Positions 1-6,060 of a stretch of 12,659 nt of DNA are shown here, piece after piece (within the stretch, counting starts at the first letter, position 1; each line of letters begins with the position of its first letter). The notes under the pieces are model-generated. The model searched no databases, was not told the DNA's origin, and was given only the letters and a program-made list of their open reading frames with translations. Where the stretch lies: contig VEPF01000046.1 in NCBI GenBank assembly GCA_012027055.1, positions 1 through 12,659 on the forward strand, in the 5' to 3' direction. Source of the stretch: Gemmatimonadota bacterium. GTDB taxonomy: Bacteria > Gemmatimonadota > Gemmatimonadetes > Longimicrobiales > RSA9. The translations under genes were made by a program, and so were the position numbers.

Positions 1-1878
1 GACACCATCGACGCCAAGGACTGGCTGACGGCGGATGGCACGCGCAAGCGCATCACCACGCTGAGCGCGGCATCGGAGGTGGACACCCCGTACTTCAGCA
101 CGCACAAGAACCGGAGCAACTCCCGGACCAACCGGATCAACCTGAACGTGGGCCTGACGCTCAGCCCGCTCTCGTGGGCCAGCCTCAAGACCAACATCGG
201 GGTGGACAACTACACGCAGAACATCCTGGTGAGCCGGCACCCGGAGAGCTCCTTTGGCTACAGCAGCGGCGGGATTCTGGACCAGGCGACCGACATGACG
301 CGCAACGTCGCCTCCCAGACACTGCTGAACTTCAATCGCTACGCGCTCACCGACAAGCTCGGCGTCAGCGGGCTGGTCGGCAATTCCATCAACGCCTATC
401 GGTCGGATGTCGCGGGTGCGACGGGCACGCAGTACCTGGACCCGAACTTCGTGTCCATGAACAACACCTTCAGCCGCTCGGCGGTGAACCGGATCTCGCA
501 GCGCCGGCTGGTGAGCGCGTTCGGCTCGGCAACCTTCGACTACATCGACTACCTGTACGTCACGGTGACGGGACGTAACGACTGGACGTCCACCATCCCG
601 AAGGACCGGCGCTCATTCTTCTACCCTGGCGTCAACGGCAGCTTCATCTTCACGGATGCGTTCCCGTCGCTGGGCAGTTTCATGACGGGCAAGCTGCGGG
701 CCGGCTGGGCGGAGGTCGGCAAGGACGCCCGGCCTTCCGCGTACGCCCCGTCGCTCGAGAACAAGCTGACCTCGTACGGCGGCTACGGCTACGGCTTCAC
801 GGGACCGAACCCGAACCTGAAGCCCGAGTTCGCGGTCTCGACGGAGCTCGGGACCGAGCTGAGTTTCCTGAACGGTCGGCTGGCGGTCGACGCCACGGTG
901 TACCGCAAGGAAACCCGCGATCAGATCGTCGACAACATTCGCGCCAGCTACGGCTCCGGTTACATCCTCATCAACCTGAACGGCGCCAAGACCCGAAGCG
1001 AAGGGGTCGAGCTGACCGTGAGCGGCACGCCGATCCAGCGGCGCGACCTGTCCTGGGACTTCCAGGTGAATTTCACCAAGAACTCCAGCAAGGTGCTGGC
1101 CATGCCGTCGCAGTTGCCGGAGTACTACAGCTCCGACACCTGGATCATCAACAACATCCGCAACGGTGTGGCCGCGGGCTACTCCACCTTGTCGCTGTCG
1201 GGGTTGTGGTACCTGCGCAACAGGAACGGCGACCTGCTGATCGATCCGACCACCGGTCTCCCGCTGCGGGACAGCAACTTCACGCAGCGTACCTGTCCCT
1301 GGCTGAAGAACCCCGACTCGTGCGGTTACGACCGCCAGCCGGACTTTCTCATCGGGCTAACGAACAGTGTACGCTACAAGCGGTTCAGCCTGTCCGCGCT
1401 GCTCGACATCCGGAAGGGCGGCGATGTGGTGAACGGCACTGAGTGGTACCTCACGCAACGCGGCCTTGCCACCCGCACCCTCGACCGGAACGAGCCGCGC
1501 ATCGTGAAGGGTGTGCTCCGCGACGGCCTGGAGAACACGGCCAACCCGACCAAGATCACCATCGTGGTGGTACCGGCGCTCAACACCAGCTACTACCTGT
1601 CAATGAGCGAGGAACTGTTCATCGAGCAGGACATCAACTGGGTGCGCCTGCGGGACGTGACGCTGAGCTACCAGCTGCCGACCGGGATCGTGGGCACGCG
1701 TAACGCGAGCCTGTTCGTCACCGGCACGGAGCTGTTCCTGATCACGAATTACTCGGGCCAGGATCCGATCGTGAACGGCAATACGGCGGCCACCGGCGGC
1801 GGCGGCGGCATCGGGCTCGATTGGGGCAACTTCCCCATGCCGATCGGCATCAACTTCGGCGTGAGAGTGGGGTTCTGA
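1..1878 (+). CDS. SusC/RagA-family TonB-linked outer membrane transporter, C-terminal part (5' truncated by window)
   Basis: The reading frame is open from base 1 to the TGA at 1876-1878, so the gene starts outside the window. About 625 C-terminal residues are visible of a family that usually has roughly 1000. They form the outer-membrane beta-barrel that imports an oligomeric nutrient using TonB energy, with the SusD lipoprotein as lid. Family landmarks are NDWTSTIP (visible residues 193-200), the FFYPGV segment just after it, LKPEF near 273 followed by the ELG...FLNGRL strand pair, and NGAKTRSEGVEL. The protein ends in VRVGF, with the terminal aromatic residue expected of a barrel-assembly signal. 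Two cysteines at visible residues 432 and 441 bracket a short loop and may form a disulfide. The N-terminal plug and TonB box are not in the window, and the substrate cannot be told. The next gene starts 2 bp after the stop. Confidence 0.95.
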   Translation, partial: DTIDAKDWLTADGTRKRITTLSAASEVDTPYFSTHKNRSNSRTNRINLNVGLTLSPLSWASLKTNIGVDNYTQNILVSRHPESSFGYSSGGILDQATDMTRNVASQTLLNFNRYALTDKLGVSGLVGNSINAYRSDVAGATGTQYLDPNFVSMNNTFSRSAVNRISQRRLVSAFGSATFDYIDYLYVTVTGRNDWTSTIPKDRRSFFYPGVNGSFIFTDAFPSLGSFMTGKLRAGWAEVGKDARPSAYAPSLENKLTSYGGYGYGFTGPNPNLKPEFAVSTELGTELSFLNGRLAVDATVYRKETRDQIVDNIRASYGSGYILINLNGAKTRSEGVELTVSGTPIQRRDLSWDFQVNFTKNSSKVLAMPSQLPEYYSSDTWIINNIRNGVAAGYSTLSLSGLWYLRNRNGDLLIDPTTGLPLRDSNFTQRTCPWLKNPDSCGYDRQPDFLIGLTNSVRYKRFSLSALLDIRKGGDVVNGTEWYLTQRGLATRTLDRNEPRIVKGVLRDGLENTANPTKITIVVVPALNTSYYLSMSEELFIEQDINWVRLRDVTLSYQLPTGIVGTRNASLFVTGTELFLITNYSGQDPIVNGNTAATGGGGGIGLDWGNFPMPIGINFGVRVGF

Positions 1879-1880
1879 CC

Positions 1881-3503
1881 ATGAAAACCATCAATCGCAT
1901 TCGGCGGGCTGTCATGGCGAAGCCGACGAGAACTCTGAGCGTGGCGTTGGCGGTGACCGTCCTGGCGCTGGGCACGACGGCGTGCAGCGACTTCCTGGAC
2001 GTCAACACCAATCCCAACGCGCCGCAGGACGTGTCGCCCAACCTGTACCTGCCACCCATGGTGCACTGGCTGGCGACTTCCGAGCAGTTCGATGGTCGCT
2101 TCCTGAATCGCTACTCCCAGGCATGGGTGCTGCCGCAGACGTCCGGCACCACGCCCAACGTCTGGGAGCGTCATGGCTACGATCGCACTTCCGACAACCT
2201 GGCCCAGCTCTACCGGGACGTGTACTGGAACCTGGGCATGAACCTCAGCAACATGATCAGCCGGTCGGAGGCCGAGGAACGCTGGGATGCGCTGGGCGTC
2301 GGCTACGTCCTGCGGGCCTGGGGCTGGCTCTCCCTCACCGCCATACACGGTGAGCTGATCGTCAAGGAAGCGTTCACGCCGGATCAGTACTCCTTCAACT
2401 TCGACACGCAGGAGTACGTGTATCAGGAAGTGCTCGCGCTCCTGGACAAGGCCATCACGAACCTGCAGCGCAGCGATGGCCAGGTCAGCGCGACCTACCT
2501 GGCGGTGGGCGACAAGCTGTTCGCCGGCGACCGGGCCCAATGGCTGCAGCTCGCGTGGGGCCTCAAGGCGCGGGCGTTGAATCACTTCTCCAACAAGACA
2601 TCGTACAAGCCCGCGGACGTCATCGCGGCCGTGGACAAGTCGTTCGGCCCCGGCCAGGACGCGTTGTTCCGTTATCCCAACACCTCGACGGACAACACCG
2701 ACCGCAATTTCTGGGGCACGACCCGGGGTAATCTCAATTCCTTCCGGCAGACCACGTTCCTGGTCGGCCTCATGAACGGGACGGCCTACCCGGGAGCCGT
2801 CGATCCGCGCATCACGCGCATGCTGTCACCGGACTCGACCGGGACCATCCGGGGCATCGATCCCATGGTCGGCTACGGCTCCGTGACCAAGGAGCGGCCC
2901 TGGAACCTGTGGGGCTACTACGGCACTGGCAACGTGGCCGTCGGCCAGTCCGGGCGGTTCCTGTTCGACGACCGTGCGAAGTTCCCGGTCATGACGTATG
3001 CGCAGCTGCAGCTCATCAAGGCCGAGGCCGCCCTCAAGATGGGTGACCAGGCGACGGCCAAGCAGGCGTACCTGAACGCTATCGGCTCGCACATCGACTT
3101 CGTGAACGCGCGCAATAACGAGGTCGGGAACCCGACCGTCACGCAGATCTCGAGTGCGGAAAGGGCGGCGTTCCTGGCGAACCCGTCGATCGTACCCGCG
3201 ACGATAACGCTGTCCCACATCATGGGGCAGAAGTTCATCGCCCAGTGGCCATGGGCACCGGTGGAGAACTGGATGGATCTGCGCCGGTACCACTACACCG
3301 ATGCGGACCCGGTGAGCGGTACGCAGGTGTTCCGCGGCTGGAACCTGCCCACACAGTTCGACGCGGACAACAATCTCAAGCCGGTGCAGCGCGCCAGGCC
3401 GAGGTACAACTCGGACTACGTGTGGAACCGGGCGGGACTCGACAAGATCGGCGGACTCGCGCTGGACTACCACACCAAGCTCATGTGGATCACGGAAAAG
3501 TGA
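1881..3503 (+). CDS. SusD/RagB-family outer membrane substrate-binding lipoprotein (SusD-like_2 type)
   Basis: This 540-residue lipoprotein should sit on the outer face of the outer membrane and cap the SusC barrel encoded just upstream, capturing the nutrient. The ATG at 1881 lies 2 bp after the susC stop. It is followed by a basic n-region, a hydrophobic stretch (about 19-31) and a lipobox ending in Cys35 (GTTAC). The mature start, CSDFLDVNTNPNAPQ, is typical of SusD-like proteins. Tryptophan-rich helical (TPR-like) segments follow, for example the YWNLGMNL and LGVGYVLRAWGWL regions. The C-terminal WPWAPVENWMDLRRYHY segment matches the usual SusD ending, where the protein is aligned by its helices. 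A start at the internal ATG 1914 would also keep the signal peptide, but coupling to susC favours 1881. Ligand is unknown. The stop codon overlaps the start of the next gene. Confidence 0.93.
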   Translation: MKTINRIRRAVMAKPTRTLSVALAVTVLALGTTACSDFLDVNTNPNAPQDVSPNLYLPPMVHWLATSEQFDGRFLNRYSQAWVLPQTSGTTPNVWERHGYDRTSDNLAQLYRDVYWNLGMNLSNMISRSEAEERWDALGVGYVLRAWGWLSLTAIHGELIVKEAFTPDQYSFNFDTQEYVYQEVLALLDKAITNLQRSDGQVSATYLAVGDKLFAGDRAQWLQLAWGLKARALNHFSNKTSYKPADVIAAVDKSFGPGQDALFRYPNTSTDNTDRNFWGTTRGNLNSFRQTTFLVGLMNGTAYPGAVDPRITRMLSPDSTGTIRGIDPMVGYGSVTKERPWNLWGYYGTGNVAVGQSGRFLFDDRAKFPVMTYAQLQLIKAEAALKMGDQATAKQAYLNAIGSHIDFVNARNNEVGNPTVTQISSAERAAFLANPSIVPATITLSHIMGQKFIAQWPWAPVENWMDLRRYHYTDADPVSGTQVFRGWNLPTQFDADNNLKPVQRARPRYNSDYVWNRAGLDKIGGLALDYHTKLMWITEK

Positions 3504-4327
3504 TGATTATGAAAAACCTTCGATCCATGGCGCTGCTCCTCGTGGCAGCGGCCGCGATCTCCGGGTGCGAGAGGAACGCTGTGCAGCTGATCGCCGGCCC
3601 GGTGACCGGAGGAGCAAGCGTCAAGTTCTTCAATTTCTCGGTGGGCTCGCCTGCCGTGAACTTCTACCTCAACAACGTCAAGGCCACGGCGGTGAGCTCC
3701 ACGTCGTGCTACGCCCTGTCGACGCTGGTGGATTCGTTGAAGACGAAGTGCCTCTCGACCGGTATCGAGTCCACCACCGGTACGGCTTACGGCAGCGCCG
3801 GCAATGGTGGCAGCGGCTGGTACTCGGACGTGGTGCCGGGACAGGTCACGCTGCAGGCAAAGATCGCGACGACCACGGACAAGGGCGTGGCGATCTCCAA
3901 TCTCCAGACCAACGTGGCCGCCGGGAAGTACTACTCGTACTACATGAGCGGCCTGTATGATGGGACCGCGAAGACCGCGGAATCGTTCATCGTCGAGGAC
4001 GTGTTGCCGGCGGTGGACTACACCGCGGCGTACGTCCGGTTCGTCAATGCGTCACCAAACGCCAGTCCGATGACGCTGTGGGCCAAGGACCGGACCACGC
4101 TGCTGGAGCCCGCGGTAGGTGGGGAAGTGGCGTACAAGGCCGGGGGCACGTTCAAGGGCCTGCCGCCGGGGAGCTACGACCTGGGCGGCCGGTACGCAGG
4201 CTCAGCCACGAACACCTTCAGCCGTACGGCCGTGACCATCTCGGCGGGCAGGATCTACACCATCACGGCGAGAGGCAACGTGCTGCAGACATCCACGATG
4301 TTGCTGGACAATACGGCCAACTGGTAG
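3503..4327 (+). CDS. DUF4397-type cell-surface lipoprotein, third gene of the susCD operon
   Basis: This 274-residue protein starts at an ATG whose A is the last base of the susD stop codon (TGATG), implying coupled translation. An ATG six bases later (MKNLRS) is an equally possible start. A short hydrophobic signal ends in the lipobox AISGC with Cys22, so it should be a lipoprotein. Two related beta-rich units are visible. One starts near residue 37 (VKFFNFSVGSPAVNFYLNN). The other starts near 178 (VRFVNASPNASPMTLW) and is followed by a KGLPPGSYDL turn, which is the pattern of DUF4397 domains. Cys69 and Cys83 delimit an insertion in the first unit and could form a disulfide. DUF4397 has no established biochemical role. 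Its place after susD suggests an accessory surface protein of the same uptake system, which is an inference. It is the last gene of the operon. Confidence 0.85.
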   Translation: MIMKNLRSMALLLVAAAAISGCERNAVQLIAGPVTGGASVKFFNFSVGSPAVNFYLNNVKATAVSSTSCYALSTLVDSLKTKCLSTGIESTTGTAYGSAGNGGSGWYSDVVPGQVTLQAKIATTTDKGVAISNLQTNVAAGKYYSYYMSGLYDGTAKTAESFIVEDVLPAVDYTAAYVRFVNASPNASPMTLWAKDRTTLLEPAVGGEVAYKAGGTFKGLPPGSYDLGGRYAGSATNTFSRTAVTISAGRIYTITARGNVLQTSTMLLDNTANW

Positions 4328-4334
4328 GCATCCG

Positions 4335-4369
4335 GCCCGGGCCCGGGGGTTTGTTCCCCGGGCCCCGGC
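4335..4369 (+). terminator. GC hairpin directly after the susCD-DUF4397 operon
   Basis: A stem of 10 perfect pairs (4339-4348 with 4356-4365) encloses a 7-base loop, gtttgtt. After one mismatch it is extended by three more pairs (4335-4337 with 4367-4369). It begins 7 bases after the stop codon. No run of T follows, so it is not a textbook intrinsic terminator, but position and stability fit transcription termination or 3'-end protection. Confidence 0.7.
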
Positions 4370-4384
4370 GGCCGTTGTTCGAGC

Positions 4385-4428
4385 CAGCGAGCAGGGCCGC
4401 CGGGCAATCCCGGCGGCCCTGCTCGTTG
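4385..4428 (+). terminator. Second, longer hairpin: 17 perfect pairs, 20 with flanks, 4-base loop
   Basis: Positions 4388-4404 are the exact reverse complement of 4409-4425, with loop caat. A G-T, an A-T and a C-G pair extend the stem to 4385/4428. It follows the first hairpin by 15 bases. There is no T-tract. The near-perfect symmetry means it works equally from either strand. I read it as a back-up terminator for the susCD operon, insulating it from rfaE1. Confidence 0.7.
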
Positions 4429-4662
4429 CCGACCGTGGCGCACCAGCCGTCGCGGCCGTGCCAGCCGCCAGCAGCGCTCGCTGCGGCGCAGAGAGCACGC
4501 CCTGGAGCCGACCGCTCACGGTGGTCGAATTACGCTGATCGAGGCCCCGCGCCGCGCCGGCGAACGTGCTCTCGGTTCAGCTTTACAGGCCGGATCTTGC
4601 GCGGTAGCTTCCCGTCCCGTTCGGCCATTGTCGGATCGTTTCAATCTTCGCACCGTCACCGG
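4429..4662. other. Non-coding spacer upstream of the heptose kinase gene
   Basis: No gene is supported here. Seen in it are a small inverted repeat (gcagcg-ct-cgctgc, about 4471-4484), a 9-base inverted repeat gagagcacg at 4491-4499 matched by cgtgctctc at 4565-4573, and one weak promoter candidate listed separately. The last 15 bases before the ATG at 4663 contain no convincing Shine-Dalgarno sequence. Confidence 0.5.
4582..4610 (+). promoter_or_regulatory. Weak sigma70-like promoter candidate for rfaE1-ridA
   Basis: TTTACA at 4582-4587 and TAGCTT at 4605-4610 are separated by 17 bases. The first matches the -35 consensus at five of six positions, the second the -10 consensus at three of six. 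Transcription would start near 4617, about 46 bases before the ATG. The weak -10 keeps confidence low. Confidence 0.25.
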
Positions 4663-5670
4663 ATGAATCGTCTCTCCGCGCAACGAGTTGAAGAACTGCT
4701 GCAGGCGGCCCGCCGGGTGCGGGTGCTGGTGGTGGGCGACATCATGCTCGATGCGTATCTCCGCGGCGCCGCGCTGCGGATCTCACCGGAAGCTCCCGTC
4801 CCCGTGGTGCGGATCGAAGAGGAGTGGCGCGCGCTCGGCGGGGCGGCCAACGTGGCCACGAACGTGCTCGCGCTCGGTGCCGCCTGTGACCTGGCCGGGG
4901 TGATCGGTACCGACCCGGCGGGCGCAGAGCTGACGGCGACCCTCCGGCACGCAGGCATCGACGGTCGCGGCCTGTTGCTGGTGCCTGAGCGACCGACCAC
5001 GGTCAAGACCCGCATCATGGCGCGGCACCAGCAGGTAGCCAGGTACGACCGGGAGCTGGATGAGGATCTGGACGAACGCACGGCCACGGCGCTGGTGCAG
5101 CGCATCGCGGAGCTGGCGACGAGCTGTGACGCCATCGTGGTCGAGGACTACAACAAGGGCGTGCTCACCCGCACCGTGATCGCCGGGGTGCTGGCGGCCG
5201 CGCACGCCTGCGGGTGTCCCCTGGTGGTGGATCCGAAGTCACGGTTCTTCTTCGACTACCAAAGCGCCACGGTCTTCAAGCCCAACCTGCCGGAGCTCGC
5301 GGCTGCCTTGCGCGAGCCGGTGCGCTTCGATGATGCGGGGTGGATGCGCGCCACACGCGCGCAACTTGGCTGCGACCATCTCCTGCTCACCCTGGGCGAG
5401 CACGGCATGGCGCTGCTTGCGGCAGATGACGAACTGCTGCGGATCCCGGCAGTAGCTCGCTCGGTCTACGACGTGTCCGGTGCCGGCGACACGGTAACCG
5501 CCGTGGTGGCGGTCGCGCTGGCGGCCGGCGCGAGCATTCAGGAGGCCGCCGTCCTGGCGAATTACGCCGCGGCCGTCGAAGTCGGGAAGGCGGGCGTAGC
5601 TACGGTCTCGGCGGCGGAGCTGCTCCAGGCCGTGCGGGAGCAAGAGGCCCAAACTCAGGAGACGCACTGA
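4663..5670 (+). CDS. rfaE1: D-glycero-beta-D-manno-heptose-7-phosphate kinase (RfaE1/HldA type, PfkB family)
   Basis: This 335-residue cytoplasmic kinase is predicted to phosphorylate C1 of D-glycero-beta-D-manno-heptose 7-phosphate in the ADP-heptose pathway for LPS inner core. The start at 4663 places the RfaE signature at the usual distance: GDIMLD at 25-30, RISPEAPVPV at 39-48 and GGAANVA at 59-65. The ribokinase-family signature DVSGAGDT is at 270-277, with Asp276 as expected catalytic base. The ending VGKAGVATV also fits RfaE1. The cytidylyltransferase-like second domain of bifunctional HldE (about 475 residues) is absent, so this is the kinase-only form; the adenylyltransferase must be encoded elsewhere. 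No clear Shine-Dalgarno precedes the ATG. The TGA overlaps the ridA start, so the two are co-transcribed. Another PfkB sugar kinase is possible, but the ISPEAPVP motif argues for the heptose kinase. Confidence 0.88.
   Translation: MNRLSAQRVEELLQAARRVRVLVVGDIMLDAYLRGAALRISPEAPVPVVRIEEEWRALGGAANVATNVLALGAACDLAGVIGTDPAGAELTATLRHAGIDGRGLLLVPERPTTVKTRIMARHQQVARYDRELDEDLDERTATALVQRIAELATSCDAIVVEDYNKGVLTRTVIAGVLAAAHACGCPLVVDPKSRFFFDYQSATVFKPNLPELAAALREPVRFDDAGWMRATRAQLGCDHLLLTLGEHGMALLAADDELLRIPAVARSVYDVSGAGDTVTAVVAVALAAGASIQEAAVLANYAAAVEVGKAGVATVSAAELLQAVREQEAQTQETH
5657..5662 (+). promoter_or_regulatory. Shine-Dalgarno sequence for ridA, inside the 3' end of rfaE1
   Basis: AGGAGA lies 7 bases before the ATG at 5670, within the last codons of rfaE1. 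It confirms the overlapping TGATG start and shows that ridA has its own ribosome entry in addition to possible coupling. Confidence 0.7.
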
Positions 5671-6053
5671 TGCCGGATTTGACGAGCGTCCACACACCGG
5701 CCGCTCCGGCGGCGATTGGTCCGTACAGCCAGGCCATGGCCGTGGGCGAGCTGATCTTCACCGCGGGTCAGATCGCGCTCGATCCGGCCTCCATGGAGGT
5801 CGTTCCGGGAGACGTCGCCACGCAGACCGACCGCGTGCTGCGGAACCTGAGCGCCATCCTCGAGGCGGCTGGAAGCTCGCTGCAGCGGGTGGTCAAGACG
5901 ACGGTGTACCTGCGGAGCATGAACGACTTCGCGGCGCTGAACGAGGTCTACGGCCGGCACTTCGGCACGCACAAACCGGCGCGCAGCACGGTCGAAGTGG
6001 CGCGCCTCCCCAGGGACGTGCTGGTGGAGATCGACGCGATCGCGTTGCGCTGA
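5670..6053 (+). CDS. ridA: RidA family enamine/imine deaminase (YjgF/UK114)
   Basis: This 127-residue protein belongs to the RidA family. Characterised members are trimers that hydrolyse reactive enamines and imines such as 2-aminoacrylate, released by PLP enzymes, to keto acids and ammonia. Length and alignment match the family over the whole protein. Visible motifs are IGPYSQA (16-22), FTAGQIALDP, VVKTTVYL and the PARSTVEVARLPRD block. Arg105, the residue that binds the substrate carboxylate, and Glu120 fall at the same numbers as in E. coli RidA, so this is likely an active deaminase rather than a diverged paralogue. The start overlaps the rfaE1 stop by one base (TGATG) and has a good Shine-Dalgarno. 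The link to LPS heptose synthesis is probably positional. The stop lies 7 bp from the stop of the convergent gene. Confidence 0.95.
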   Translation: MPDLTSVHTPAAPAAIGPYSQAMAVGELIFTAGQIALDPASMEVVPGDVATQTDRVLRNLSAILEAAGSSLQRVVKTTVYLRSMNDFAALNEVYGRHFGTHKPARSTVEVARLPRDVLVEIDAIALR

Positions 6054-6060
6054 GCGGGGT

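Noticed and set aside
4388..4425. Perfect inverted repeat as a mobile-element end or CRISPR-like repeat
   Set aside because: Single copy, 4-base loop, no flanking duplication or transposase; its position after an operon fits a terminator.
1876..6053. Possible selenoproteins using in-frame TGA, given the nearby tRNA-Sec
   Set aside because: The TGA stops of susC, susD, rfaE1 and ridA fall at the normal family C-termini, several overlap the next start codon, and no protein continues after them.
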